This document shows, in pieces, positions 35,865 through 44,586 of a DNA stretch of 64,000 nucleotides (within the stretch, counting starts at the first letter, position 1; each line of letters opens with the position of its first letter). Position numbers and translations under genes: made by a program. The notes below the pieces were generated by a model. That model was not told the origin of the DNA. It made no database searches and was given only the letters and a program-made list of their open reading frames with translations. Where the stretch lies: assembly GCF_013394655.1 (NCBI RefSeq), contig NZ_CP053351.1, positions 1,573,501 to 1,637,500 on the forward strand, read 5' to 3'. This DNA is from Winogradskyella schleiferi (GTDB taxonomy: Bacteria; Bacteroidota; Bacteroidia; Flavobacteriales; Flavobacteriaceae).

Positions 35865-36536
35865 ATGCAGTCACTGTGGTTCTTTGATGACGTGAATCTT
35901 TTTAAGGTTCTATGTCCGCATAAGTTTAAGGCTTATAAAAAGGAGCATGTTTTCTGTGCTTACAAAAAGAAGGACTATATATATTTTGAAGCAGACTCGG
36001 CAAATAAAGTTTATTTAATAGAAAAAGGAAAAGTCAAAATTGGCTATTACAGTGAAGATGGGAATGAAATTGTAAAAGCAATTTTATCAAAAGGAGAATT
36101 ATTTGGCGAAAAAGCTATTTTAGGAGACGAAAAGCGTGATGAGTTTGCGCAATCTATAGATAATTCAACTTCCATTTGTCCGATTAGTGTAGATACTATG
36201 CACGATTTAATGCGTAATAATCAAACTTTTAGTCTCAAAGTTTATAAATTTATCGGGTTTAAGTTTAAAAAGTTGGAACGCAGATTACAATTGCTATTAT
36301 TTAAAGATACCAAAACACGCCTCATCGAATTTTTAGATGAACTTTGTACAGATTACGGTTATGACTGTGATAAAACTGGAGATCATATTATAAAACATCC
36401 ATTTACTCAAAAAGATATTGCTTCATTGATTGGCACTTCAAGACCAACTATAAATATTCTTCTTAACGAACTTAAAGAAGAAAATTACTTAGATTTTAAC
36501 AGAAAAGAGATAAGAATCTTAAAATCATCGGCTTAA
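35865..36536 (+). CDS. Crp/Fnr-family transcriptional regulator
   Basis: Cytosolic DNA-binding regulator of 223 residues. Residues ~35-120 form a cyclic-nucleotide-binding-like barrel (YIYFEADSANKVYLIEKGKV, GELFGEKAILGDEKRDEFAQ), then a dimer helix, then a winged helix-turn-helix (FTQKDIASLIGTSRPTINIL, about 180-199). The Fnr iron-sulfur cysteines are not arranged as in classical Fnr, so an effector other than oxygen is likely; it cannot be named. It is upstream of the duplicated-domain lipoprotein and separated from it by a palindromic terminator. Confidence 0.9.
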   Translation: MQSLWFFDDVNLFKVLCPHKFKAYKKEHVFCAYKKKDYIYFEADSANKVYLIEKGKVKIGYYSEDGNEIVKAILSKGELFGEKAILGDEKRDEFAQSIDNSTSICPISVDTMHDLMRNNQTFSLKVYKFIGFKFKKLERRLQLLLFKDTKTRLIEFLDELCTDYGYDCDKTGDHIIKHPFTQKDIASLIGTSRPTINILLNELKEENYLDFNRKEIRILKSSA

Positions 36537-36558
36537 TGTTAGCTAGCTAACATTTTTT
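36535..36558 (+). terminator. Palindromic terminator after the Crp-family gene
   Basis: Perfect palindrome AATGTTAGCTAGCTAACATT (36535-36554) overlapping the stop codon and followed by further T residues. With no real loop it may also be an operator for the regulator itself. Confidence 0.55.
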
Positions 36559-36606
36559 AAAATTGATAAGCTATAATTTTGAAATATAATTTTAAAATTA
36601 AAAGCA

Positions 36607-37485
36607 ATGATGAAAAAAATGATTTTAGCAGTTTTGGCATTGGTAATTTTTGCCACTTCATGCAGTAGTGATGATGACAATAGTAGTCCTACAAATTCAA
36701 ATTTAATCCTTAATCTTGATGGTTTAGAGGCTTTGGGTAATGATTTTGTTTATGAAGGATGGATTATTGTAGATGGGTCTCCAGTATCAACTGGGACATT
36801 TAGTAGTGTGGATTTTCCACAAACTTTTTCAGTAAATACAACACAATTAAATGATGCCACTACGTTTGTGTTATCTATTGAACCAGCTGTAGATACTGAT
36901 CCTGCGCCAGCTGCAACAAAAATTTTAGCTGGTGATTTTTCAGGAACTTCGGCGACAGTAAATTCAAACGGTATTGTTGGCAACTTTAGCGCTGCATCTG
37001 GAACCTATATTTTGGCAACACCTACAGATGCCGATGATACCAACGAAGATAGTGGTGTTTGGTTTTTGGACAATACTAGTGGAACTCCAATGACAGGTTT
37101 AAATTTACCAACCTTAACTGACGGTTGGAAATATGAAGGATGGGCAGTTTTGAATGGAACTCCAATTAGTACAGGAACATTTATCGATCCAGCATCCGCA
37201 GACGAGAATGCCTCAACTTCTATTTTTAAAGGTGATGCAGGAAATGGTCCTGAATATCCTGGAGAAGATTATTTACAAAATGCGCCGGCAGGAATGACGT
37301 TTCCAACCGACTTAAGAGGAGCGACGATTGTGATATCAGTGGAACCAAGTCCTGATAATAGTCCAATGCCCTTTACTTTAAAACCATTAGCACATGAGGT
37401 ACCTGGAAATGCAATGGTACATACGGCGATTTCCATGGGAACGGGACCAGTTGCAACAATTTCAGGTTCGGTAACAAGAAATTAA
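36607..37485 (+). CDS. Lipoprotein with an internal domain duplication
   Basis: A 292-residue predicted outer-membrane lipoprotein (signal ending VIFATSCSSDDDN, cysteine at residue 20; ATG codons at 36607 and 36610). It contains two copies of one domain: residues ~33-140 (LNLDGLEALGNDFVYEGWII, SPVSTGTF, TTFVLSIEPAVDTDPAP) and ~160-290 (LNLPTLTDGWKYEGWAVLNG, TPISTGTFIDP, ATIVISVEPSPDNSPMPF). The shared words YEGW, STGTF and SIEP/SVEP, with Pro-rich tails, recall the extracellular domain of RskA-type anti-sigma factors. No metal or catalytic motif seen. It lies between a Crp-type regulator and a thioredoxin. Confidence 0.82.
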   Translation: MMKKMILAVLALVIFATSCSSDDDNSSPTNSNLILNLDGLEALGNDFVYEGWIIVDGSPVSTGTFSSVDFPQTFSVNTTQLNDATTFVLSIEPAVDTDPAPAATKILAGDFSGTSATVNSNGIVGNFSAASGTYILATPTDADDTNEDSGVWFLDNTSGTPMTGLNLPTLTDGWKYEGWAVLNGTPISTGTFIDPASADENASTSIFKGDAGNGPEYPGEDYLQNAPAGMTFPTDLRGATIVISVEPSPDNSPMPFTLKPLAHEVPGNAMVHTAISMGTGPVATISGSVTRN

Positions 37486-37557
37486 TAGGAGTTTATATTT
37501 GTAAGATTTGAAGCGTAATACTAATTTTGGTGTTGCGCTTCTTTAATATCTGTATCA

Positions 37558-38136
37558 ATGAGCAAACCGAACAAGAATAGAAAGATAATATTCAATATCA
37601 TTATTATTGTGATGATAGTGGCCTTGTTTTTTCCTCAAACTAGGCGAACTATTCAAATAGGGTTGCATAAAGGCTTGAGTTATGTGAATCAATCATCACT
37701 AATCGATTTAGAAGATAGAAAATCTGTAAGTTATGCAGATTGGAAATTAAAATCGGATAGGGATGATACGATTTTAAAATTTGAAGATTCCAAAGGAAAA
37801 GTGGTGTTTATTAATTTTTGGGCAACATGGTGTCCTCCTTGTATTGCTGAAATGCCCAGTCTTCAGGAATTGTACAACGACTATAATGATAAAGTCGTAT
37901 TTCTTTTTGTCACCAAAGATGGTTTTGAAACCGTTGAGAAATTTAAAACTAAAAGAGGATTTAATTTTGAAGTTTTTAAACCCATATCCAAAACGCCAAG
38001 TGAATTAGTAACAAGTTCTATTCCCCGAACTTTTATTATAAATAAAGAAGGTAAAATTGTGGTTGACGAATCTGGTGCTGTGGACTGGAACAGTATGAAA
38101 GTCAGACAGCAATTAGATAATTTACTTTCCGAATAA
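37558..38136 (+). CDS. TlpA/ResA-type membrane-anchored thioredoxin
   Basis: Periplasmic thiol-disulfide oxidoreductase (192 residues) with an uncleaved N-terminal anchor (about 8-27, KIIFNIIIIVMIVALFFPQT) and a thioredoxin domain. The active site is INFWATWCPPCIAEMPSL (cysteines near residues 93 and 96) and the cis-proline stretch is TSSIPRTFIINKEGKIVVDE. The WCPPC motif is the form that reduces apocytochrome c in ResA/CcmG proteins, so it may work with CcsBA; the gene is not linked to ccsBA, so this is inference. Confidence 0.92.
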   Translation: MSKPNKNRKIIFNIIIIVMIVALFFPQTRRTIQIGLHKGLSYVNQSSLIDLEDRKSVSYADWKLKSDRDDTILKFEDSKGKVVFINFWATWCPPCIAEMPSLQELYNDYNDKVVFLFVTKDGFETVEKFKTKRGFNFEVFKPISKTPSELVTSSIPRTFIINKEGKIVVDESGAVDWNSMKVRQQLDNLLSE

Positions 38137-38161
38137 ACAGATACACAGTATTGCACCTTTA

Positions 38162-38608
38162 CTATTTAAAATATTTAAAAGGTACAATAAGCATCCCAAA
38201 GTTTTCTCCTTTGTCTTTTCCCAAGTGTTTATGATGAATTTTGTGAGCACGTCTCAATCCTCTTGCGTATTTGTTATCTATATTCCGTAGCCATTTGAAG
38301 CGTTGATGTATAAATATATCATGAACCACAAAATAAGCCATGCCATAAGCTAAAATACCGAGACCGATAGGTAAGGTGTACCAAATATTTTCGTATCCCC
38401 AAAGATAGAAACAGGTCATACTAACAACGGCGTAAAAAATAAAGAACGCATCATTACGTTCAAACCAACTATCGTGGTCTTTATGATGATGATCTTTGTG
38501 TAAGCTCCACAAAAACCCATGCATAATATATTTATGAGTAAACCAGGCGTTAAATTCCATGATAAAGAAGGTGCCAAAAAAGATCAATATCCAAAATATG
38601 GTTTGCAT
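38162..38608 (-). CDS. crtZ: Beta-carotene hydroxylase CrtZ
   Basis: Membrane di-iron hydroxylase turning beta-carotene into zeaxanthin. The 148-residue protein carries the histidine clusters HKYIMHG, HKDHHHKDH and HKIHHKHLG of the fatty-acid hydroxylase superfamily, among three to four hydrophobic segments. It is the last gene of the minus-strand carotenoid cluster, 16 bases after crtB. A lycopene cyclase is not visible in the window, so pathway completion depends on genes elsewhere. Confidence 0.93.
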   Translation of the reverse strand: MQTIFWILIFFGTFFIMEFNAWFTHKYIMHGFLWSLHKDHHHKDHDSWFERNDAFFIFYAVVSMTCFYLWGYENIWYTLPIGLGILAYGMAYFVVHDIFIHQRFKWLRNIDNKYARGLRRAHKIHHKHLGKDKGENFGMLIVPFKYFK

Positions 38609-38624
38609 AATAGTGCTTTGTTTT

Positions 38625-39464
38625 TTATAGTAAATTTAATTGATATTTCACATAACTGCGAGTTAATAACTCTATTTTTCTGTAATTAGGAACCCTGATT
38701 CTAGTCGATTTAATTTGCAAGGCAGGTGTCCTTTTAAGCTTGTCCAATAATTTGCTATAATAGCGATAGGCCATAAAAACCCCAAATTTAGCTTCAATAG
38801 GTAAGCGTTTGATACCATGCAATCCTTTTTCGAAATCGGCTTCAATATCGTCTATAATGGCTTTTTTCGATTTTTCGTCTAATTGATTTAAATCCGTATT
38901 CGGAAAATAAGTTCGACTAAGGTCTTCAAAGTCCGCTTTTAAATCGCGCAAGAAATTGACTTTCTGAAAAGCGGACCCCAAACTCATCGCAGAATCTTTT
39001 AAATCTTCATATTTCTCATTATCGCCTTTTACAAAAACCTTGAGGCACATAAGTCCAACAACGTCCGCAGAGCCATAAATATAGGCTTTATATTCTTGTT
39101 CAGTCAGATAATCTGTTTTGTGAAGATCCAAACGCATACTGTTCATAAATGAATCTACTAAATGCTTATCGATCCCATAATTGTGGTAGGTGTCTTGAAA
39201 AGCATTTAAAATAGGATTTAAACTTATCTTATCTTCTAATGCAGCTTCAAGGTCATTTTCAAAATTATTGAAAAGCTTTTTTTTATCATAATCATGGAAT
39301 GTATCCACGATTTCATCGGCAAATCTTACAAAACCATAAATATTGTAAATATCTTGTCTAATGCTGTCGGATAGCATTTTGGTAGCTAGAGAGAATGAGG
39401 TACTGTAAGCGTTGGTAACTGCCTTACTACATTCTCGGGATACGTTGTCGAAAATTGATTTCAT
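38625..39464 (-). CDS. crtB: Phytoene synthase CrtB
   Basis: Condenses two geranylgeranyl diphosphates into phytoene, the first step of carotenoid synthesis. The 279-residue protein has both Asp-rich metal-binding motifs: FADEIVDTFHDYD (about 48-60) and VNFLRDLKADFEDLSRTYFP (about 169-188). The N-terminal YSTSFSLATKML and YGSADVVGLMCLKVFV stretches are typical. It follows crtI by 25 bases and precedes crtZ, all on the minus strand and downstream of the CarH-like regulator. Confidence 0.95.
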   Translation of the reverse strand: MKSIFDNVSRECSKAVTNAYSTSFSLATKMLSDSIRQDIYNIYGFVRFADEIVDTFHDYDKKKLFNNFENDLEAALEDKISLNPILNAFQDTYHNYGIDKHLVDSFMNSMRLDLHKTDYLTEQEYKAYIYGSADVVGLMCLKVFVKGDNEKYEDLKDSAMSLGSAFQKVNFLRDLKADFEDLSRTYFPNTDLNQLDEKSKKAIIDDIEADFEKGLHGIKRLPIEAKFGVFMAYRYYSKLLDKLKRTPALQIKSTRIRVPNYRKIELLTRSYVKYQLNLL

Positions 39465-39489
39465 ATTTATAATTTCTTAGCCATTAATT

Positions 39490-40943
39490 TTAATTTTTTT
39501 GAACCAGTTCAGCAACTAGTTTTCCTGAGATTAAGGCTGGCGGAACTCCAGGTCCAGGAACAGTTAACTGCCCAGTGAAATAAAGTTGATTCACTTTTTT
39601 GCTTTTTAACTTGGGTCTTAAAAAGGCGGTTTGCATTAATGTATTTGCCATGCCGTATGCATTTCCTTTGTAGGAATTGTAATCTTCAACAAAATCCTTA
39701 ACACAGTAGGATTCTTTAAAAAGGATATGTTCACGGACCTTTTGTTCGGTTCTCTTCTCGAATCTATTTATAATAATATCGAAATATTGCTGACGTAATT
39801 CAAGTGTGTCGTCTAATCCTGGTGCGATTGGAATAAGAAAAAAAGCAGTCTCACAACCTTCAGGAGCCATACTTTGATCTGTTACCGAAGGAAAGTTAAC
39901 ATAAAAAAGTGGATTTTCAGGCCATTTTGGATGATCATATATGTCTTCGGCATGCGCTTCAAAATTCGTATCAAAAAATAAGTTGTGGTGTTCAACATTT
40001 TTTAATTTCTGATCAAAACCAACATAAAAGAGTAGGGAAGAAGGAGCGAAAGTCCGGCTTTCCCAAAATTTTTCACTGTACTGTCGGTAATCCTTATCCA
40101 AAAGTGTTTCGGAATGATGATAATCTGCTCCGCTTATGATTATATCAGAATGGATAATTTTACCATTCACTATAATGCTTTTAGCGGTTTGGTTTTCTAC
40201 ATTTATTTTTTCAACATTGCTATTGGTATAGATTGAAACGCCTAAGCTTTCAGCCAAATTTTTCATGGCCTTAACAATCTCGTACATACCGCCTTTAGGA
40301 TGCCAAGTTCCTAAACCAAAGTCTGCAAAATTCATAAAACTGTAAAACGATGGCGTTTCATTTGGCTTGGCGCCTAAAAAAAGTACTGGAAATTCTAAGG
40401 TTGAAACAAGCTTTGGGTTTTTGAAATTTTTACGAACGTCAGAACTTATAGTTTTATAAAAACGATCTAATCTGGTGATGGTTTCCATTGTCACTAATTC
40501 AAAAGGCGAAAGACCAGGTTTTAAAACCACTTTGTTTATAGCGATATCATAATGATCTTGTGCTTTGGCTATAAATTTACGTAGTGGTTTGGAACTTCCT
40601 GATTCTATACGCTCAAACTCTTCACATATTTTATCCATGTGATCGCCAATAGTTATAACATCGTCTGAAAAAAAAATCTTATAAGCTGGACTTAATTTAT
40701 CAAGCTGATAATAGTCACTTGTGCTTTTCCCAAAATCATTGAAGAATTTTTCAAAAATATCTGGCATCCAATACCAACTTGGTCCCATATCAAAAGTGAA
40801 GCCATCTTTGATAAGTTGTCTGGCTCTTCCGCCTACAGTGGCATTTTTTTCGAAAATAGAACCTCGTAACCCGCTTGCGCTAGATAGCATGAAGCCGATA
40901 ATGCTGAGAAGCCTGAACCTATTATGGAAATTGTTTTATGCAT
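39490..40943 (-). pseudogene. crtI: Phytoene desaturase CrtI, frameshifted near the 5' end
   Basis: FAD-dependent desaturase converting phytoene to lycopene. The long frame (internal ATG at 40890) carries FEKNATVGGRARQLIKDGF, GPSWYWMPDIFEKFF and the C-terminal FTGQLTVPGPGVPPALISGK. It lacks the N-terminal FAD fingerprint, which lies upstream in another frame: ATG at 40943, MHKTISIIGSGFSALSASC, continuing to AGYEV at 40860. One missing base between 40860 and 40859 would restore EV-x-IFEKN. The ATG is 6 bases after the regulator's stop, as expected for an operon. It is either a real null mutation (no coloured carotenoids) or a sequencing error; the rest of the gene shows no decay. Confidence 0.88.
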
Positions 40944-40948
40944 TGGTC

Positions 40949-41848
40949 TTAAAGTTCTTCCATCAGGTTTTGAATGGAATTAAAGGTTTTCATGTTTTGA
41001 GGTAATTGTTCGATATCTACAGCGTTAAGTATTTGTCCAAGAATCCAAAATTTTGTGTTTGGTTTTTTCATCACTATATCATTGAATTCATCAAGATAGT
41101 CTAAAACATTTTCTTTTTCAGGTTTTACTGTAAAATAAGAGATGTAAATAATTTCATCATAGTAATTTTGGAGTTCAACCAAACTCTTAATTGGAACACT
41201 TTGACCCAAAAAAATGGAATGGTAACCTTTATTTACGAGCTGATGGTTTATGAACATTAAACCCAGTTCGTGAATTTCGTTATCAGGTAAATACAATACA
41301 AAAGTTTTGGTTGACTTGTTTGTTTGCTTTGACTGAATTTCTTCAGTATTTATTAATATTTTCTGACGAATAAGTGTGGTAATAAAATGCTCGTGAGCAG
41401 GAGTTATAGTGTCCGTTTGCCATAAGAGACCAATTTCATTTAGAAAAGGAATAAATATTTCATAAAAAACTATATTAAACTCTTTTTCTTTGAGAAGTGA
41501 ATTGTAGGTTTTGTAGAATAACGCTTGATCAAAGTTTAGCATTGATAGTTTGAAGGCATTTATGGCGTGACTTTCTAAATTGGATTCAGCCGCTATTTCT
41601 CTTACTAATTGAGGGATTTCATCTTCCTTTATTTTAGCAATTTTCGAAATTTTATAGCCGTTGTTGTTAAGGTAACTCACATTGAGCAACTTTTGGAAAC
41701 TCTTTAAATCATAGTATCTTATATTAGTTTCGGTACGTTTAGGTTCTAAGAGATTGTACCGTTTTTCCCAAATTCTTATAGTGTGCGCTTTAATTCCTGT
41801 AAGATTTTCGAGATCTTTTATACTAAATTGATTTTTGATATTGTTCAT
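40949..41848 (-). CDS. CarH/LitR-like MerR regulator with B12-binding domain
   Basis: Predicted light-sensing repressor of the carotenoid operon. Residues 8-75 are a MerR helix-turn-helix (FSIKDLENLTGIKAHTIRIW, RTETNIRYYDLKSFQKLLNV). Residues ~95-175 are the B12-binding four-helix cap with the Trp and Glu-His pair in LLWQTDTITPAHEHF (W143, E153, H154). The C-terminal Rossmann domain has the ExHxxG signature NEIHELG (E191, H193), the lower-ligand His of adenosylcobalamin in CarH. In CarH, light breaks the cobalt-carbon bond and releases DNA. It is the first gene of the crt operon. Confidence 0.9.
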   Translation of the reverse strand: MNNIKNQFSIKDLENLTGIKAHTIRIWEKRYNLLEPKRTETNIRYYDLKSFQKLLNVSYLNNNGYKISKIAKIKEDEIPQLVREIAAESNLESHAINAFKLSMLNFDQALFYKTYNSLLKEKEFNIVFYEIFIPFLNEIGLLWQTDTITPAHEHFITTLIRQKILINTEEIQSKQTNKSTKTFVLYLPDNEIHELGLMFINHQLVNKGYHSIFLGQSVPIKSLVELQNYYDEIIYISYFTVKPEKENVLDYLDEFNDIVMKKPNTKFWILGQILNAVDIEQLPQNMKTFNSIQNLMEEL

Positions 41849-42068
41849 TTATTTTAAATAATGATTAAACAAAAATACAATTTATAACCTTAAAATGCTT
41901 GGATTTAACAAAAATTATATAAAAAAGAATAAAAAAAGAGATGTGATACTTTGCGACGGAACGAATGACTATTATATAAGCCTAATTTAAAAATTAAAAA
42001 TAGTAATTGCGATTATAGTCTTTAAAAACAAGAATACGGTACTAATCTTCTAAGTTTGAAGAAAAAAG

Positions 42069-42152
42069 TGCGCACGAGAAGACTCGAACTTCCACGGACT
42101 AATGTCCACCAACCCCTCAAGCTGGCGCGTCTACCAATTCCGCCACGTGCGC
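42069..42152 (-). tRNA. tRNA-Leu (GAG)
   Basis: Class II tRNA of 84 bases. Acceptor stem GCGCACG/CGTGCGC with discriminator A, anticodon stem CCAGC/GTTGG around TTGAGGG (anticodon GAG, Leu), a long variable arm and T loop TTCGAGT. CCA is not encoded. It is transcribed after tRNA-Lys. Confidence 0.95.
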
Positions 42153-42174
42153 AAAGTAATGAAGTAAAGATAAA

Positions 42175-42206
42175 AAAAAAGTTAAGCAATTTGCTTAACT
42201 TTTTTA
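42175..42206 (-). terminator. Terminator-like hairpin between tRNA-Lys and tRNA-Leu
   Basis: A 15-bp perfect stem AAAAAAGTTAAGCAA / TTGCTTAACTTTTTT around a single base, flanked by A and T runs. Either an attenuating terminator or a processing signal between the two tRNAs. Confidence 0.65.
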
Positions 42207-42207
42207 G

Positions 42208-42280
42208 TGACCAGTCTGGGGCTCGAACCCAGGACCCTCTCCTTAAAAGGGAGATGCTCTGCCAACTGAGCTAACTAGTC
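42208..42280 (-). tRNA. tRNA-Lys (TTT)
   Basis: 73 bases. Acceptor GACTAGT paired with ACTGGTC (G-U allowed), D arm GCTC/GAGC, anticodon stem TCTCC/GGAGA around CTTTTAA (anticodon TTT, Lys), T loop TTCGAGC. CCA is not encoded. Confidence 0.96.
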
Positions 42281-42306
42281 AAAATGTTTTCTCTTTAACG
42301 AGGGTG

Positions 42307-42336
42307 CAAATATAAAATGTTTAATTAATAATGCAA
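42307..42336 (-). promoter_or_regulatory. Promoter of tRNA-Lys/tRNA-Leu
   Basis: On the minus strand, TTG at 42336-42334, a 19-base spacer, then TATATTTG (42314-42307). This matches the Bacteroidota consensus with the same spacing as the tRNA-His promoter. Confidence 0.7.
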
Positions 42337-42410
42337 TACTTTTTTTATTTAATTTTTCGTTTTTTTGTTGTCTATTTGTCTATCGGTTTAAAAATCAATT
42401 TATAAGCATT

Positions 42411-42932
42411 ATGATTATAGTTTTAATAGGATATATGGGTTCTGGAAAATCAACCATTGGTAAGGAATTGGCTACAGTTCTTGACTATGGTTTTTTAGAT
42501 TTAGATGATTATATTTCCGATAAGGAAAATGCTTCCATTCCTGAAATTTTTAAAAAGAAAGGGGAAATCTATTTTAGAAAAAAAGAAACCGAATATCTAT
42601 CTGAAGTTATTAGTACTTCAGAAAATTTAGTACTGGCACTAGGTGGTGGAACACCTTGTTACGGAAACAATATGGATTTAATAAATGATAAGGCTAATTT
42701 AATATCGATTTACCTAAAACTTTCCATTCCACTTTTGGCTAAACGTCTATTTCAAGAACGTGCCAATAGACCTTTAATAAGTCATATAAATTCTGAAACT
42801 GATTTATTGGAATTTATTGGTAAGCATCTTTTTGAACGGTCTCCATATTATAGTAAATCGCAATTTACATTAAATACAGATCACAAAACAAAACAAGAAA
42901 TTATAGAATCACTATTGGTTCACTTAATCTAA
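42411..42932 (+). CDS. aroK: Shikimate kinase
   Basis: Fifth step of the shikimate pathway: ATP-dependent phosphorylation of shikimate in the cytosol. The 173-residue protein opens directly with the P-loop VLIGYMGSGKSTIGKELA, has the shikimate-binding Asp in FLDLDDYISDKENASIPEIF, the GGG loop LALGGGTPCYG and the lid Arg region ERANRPLIS. No long leader. It converges on the PyrR-like gene and overlaps it by 9 bases. Confidence 0.96.
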   Translation: MIIVLIGYMGSGKSTIGKELATVLDYGFLDLDDYISDKENASIPEIFKKKGEIYFRKKETEYLSEVISTSENLVLALGGGTPCYGNNMDLINDKANLISIYLKLSIPLLAKRLFQERANRPLISHINSETDLLEFIGKHLFERSPYYSKSQFTLNTDHKTKQEIIESLLVHLI

Positions 42933-43427
42933 ATAAGCTTCATAAGGTTGCTTGGTTAAATTAACGTGTACATGCTCAAACAATGATGTGGAAAGCGAAA
43001 TACCTTTAAAGTCTGCCTTTACAGGATATTTTTTATGGTTGCGATTAACCAATACTGCCGTTTTAAATTGTTTAAGTGGTACATCCAAAAAATGCTTGAT
43101 ACCATAAATTAATGTGCTGCCAGAGTTTAGAACATCGTCAATCAATACAATGGATTTATTGGTGTAATCTTCTTTGCTAATGGATGTTTTAATAGGTTTT
43201 GTTGGTTCAGATTTGTTTATGGTTACTTTACACAATGTAGATTCTATACTGGAAATTTTATCTAAATTCGACTTGATTTTTTTCGCTAATAAAAAGCCAT
43301 TGTTCTCAATACCAGCAATTATAAGTTCTGTTTCATCAACATTACTTTCATATATTTGGTAAGCTATACGTTTTATTTTATGCTCAATTTCTTTATGACT
43401 TAAAATGGTGTTCTTCGTTAATGCCAT
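42924..43427 (-). CDS. PyrR-like phosphoribosyltransferase
   Basis: Type I phosphoribosyltransferase fold of 167 residues, with the PRPP-binding loop SIVLIDDVLNSGSTLIYGI (about residues 92-110) and the Arg/Lys-rich C-terminal hood. Similar proteins are called PyrR (pyrimidine-operon regulator with uracil phosphoribosyltransferase activity). No pyr genes are adjacent, so an enzymatic or unknown regulatory role is equally possible. Its 3' end overlaps aroK by 9 bases on the opposite strand. Confidence 0.85.
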   Translation of the reverse strand: MALTKNTILSHKEIEHKIKRIAYQIYESNVDETELIIAGIENNGFLLAKKIKSNLDKISSIESTLCKVTINKSEPTKPIKTSISKEDYTNKSIVLIDDVLNSGSTLIYGIKHFLDVPLKQFKTAVLVNRNHKKYPVKADFKGISLSTSLFEHVHVNLTKQPYEAYLD

Positions 43428-43494
43428 AGTTTAAAAAACTAATTTAAATTTTAGGATATACATTATTCACATTAAGATGAGTTCTAAATACACA

Positions 43495-44079
43495 TCATAT
43501 GCTTTCAAAGATAAAAAACAGTTCTTTACCTTGTCTTTCTTTTATGGAATTTATTGAAGGTTCTAAAACTTTTATGTTGAACTTAGATTCAAAACGCGAT
43601 TGATATTCAGCGAGACTTCCTCCAAATGGTGGTCCATCCTCAGTTAATTCAAAATTAAAGAACAAACCAACAAGCTTCCCTTTAGGTTTTAATAAATGGT
43701 ACATTTGCTCTACATAACTTTGTCTTAAATTGGGATTTAATGCACAGAAGAAGGTTTGCTCAATAATGAGATCATAAGTATCGCTAAGTTCAAAAAAATC
43801 AGCATGTAAAAGTTGTGATTCAGGAAAATCTGGTACACGGGTTTTTAAATTATCCAACGGTTGTTGTGCAATATCCAACACATAAATGTTCAAAAAACCA
43901 TTGTTCCATAAGTATTCGGCTTCATAACTATTGCCTGCACCAGGAATTAATATTTTTAACGACTTATCTTCTAATTGGTCAAAATATGTTTTAAGTGGTG
44001 TTGAGACATAACCAATATTCCAACCAATTTGGTTAGTTTTATAGCGGTTCTCCCAATAGATCTTGTTGATTTCATTCAT
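43495..44079 (-). CDS. Thiopurine-methyltransferase-like SAM methyltransferase
   Basis: A 194-residue class I methyltransferase of the TPMT family. The N-terminal WENRYKTNQIGWNIGYVSTP is the substrate-side signature. SAM motif I is KILIPGAGNSYEAEYL (about 42-57), the acidic loop is NIYVLDIAQQPLDNLKTRVP, and ADFFELSDTYDLIIEQTFFC follows. Bacterial relatives methylate selenium, tellurium or thiol compounds; the substrate here is unknown. It is separate from its neighbours by 60-130 bases. Confidence 0.88.
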   Translation of the reverse strand: MNEINKIYWENRYKTNQIGWNIGYVSTPLKTYFDQLEDKSLKILIPGAGNSYEAEYLWNNGFLNIYVLDIAQQPLDNLKTRVPDFPESQLLHADFFELSDTYDLIIEQTFFCALNPNLRQSYVEQMYHLLKPKGKLVGLFFNFELTEDGPPFGGSLAEYQSRFESKFNIKVLEPSINSIKERQGKELFFIFESI

Positions 44080-44163
44080 GTTACTAATTACTCTTAAAAT
44101 AGGGTCGTTTGATTTCTGTAAATTAATTCAATTTGACTATAATTCTCAAGGCAACCTTTTTTA

Positions 44164-44207
44164 GTCTTGATTCTTGATTCTATAAGCGAAGCGGTCTTTT
44201 ATCTTTT
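44164..44207. repeat. Dispersed repeat around the word AAGCGAAGCG, copy 1
   Basis: A 44-base segment aligning without gaps to 56055-56098 at roughly 80% identity, centred on AAGCGAAGCG. Non-coding, immediately before the S4-protein stop. Confidence 0.55.
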
Positions 44208-44214
44208 TTAAAAC

Positions 44215-44586
44215 TTACTCTTCATCATCATAAAAATCATCAATATCGCGTCTATCTTTTTTTGTTGGTCTTCCAGTGCCTTTTTTTCTGTAATAATCTT
44301 TACTGTATTTAAGAAGCTCTTTAGCTTCAAAGGCAGATTTTGGAGTGGTATCAACTCTATAAAGATCTACTAATTTGGCTCCCACACGATTTGGCGGTAA
44401 ATCGTTAACGGTAAGTTGATAGATGATTTGATCTTTTCTCAGTTCAATTTTATCTGTAGGAAAAACTTCCCTTGAGGGCTTAACGGCTGCACCATTAACT
44501 TTTACTTGTCCTTTTTTACACGCTTTTGTGGCTATACTGCGTGTTTTGTAATATCGTACACACCATAAATATTTGTCAATTCGCAT
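44215..44586 (-). CDS. S4-domain RNA-binding protein (Hsp15-like)
   Basis: Small cytosolic RNA-binding protein (123 residues). The N-terminal S4 domain is clear: MRIDKYLWCVRYYKTRSIAT, KACKKGQVKVNGAAVKPSRE, TDKIELRKDQ. A basic and acidic tail (KGTGRPTKKDRRDIDDFYDD) follows. In Escherichia coli, Hsp15 rescues 50S subunits carrying peptidyl-tRNA. It is monocistronic. Confidence 0.92.
   Translation of the reverse strand: MRIDKYLWCVRYYKTRSIATKACKKGQVKVNGAAVKPSREVFPTDKIELRKDQIIYQLTVNDLPPNRVGAKLVDLYRVDTTPKSAFEAKELLKYSKDYYRKKGTGRPTKKDRRDIDDFYDDEE

Noticed and set aside
39490..40890. CrtI starting at the internal ATG (MLSSASGLRGS)
   Set aside because: It would lack the FAD-binding motif, which is found immediately upstream in another frame beginning 6 bases after the regulator's stop.
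42175..42206. Riboswitch or T-box between the tRNA genes
   Set aside because: It is a plain AT-rich perfect hairpin between two tRNAs, best read as a terminator or processing signal.
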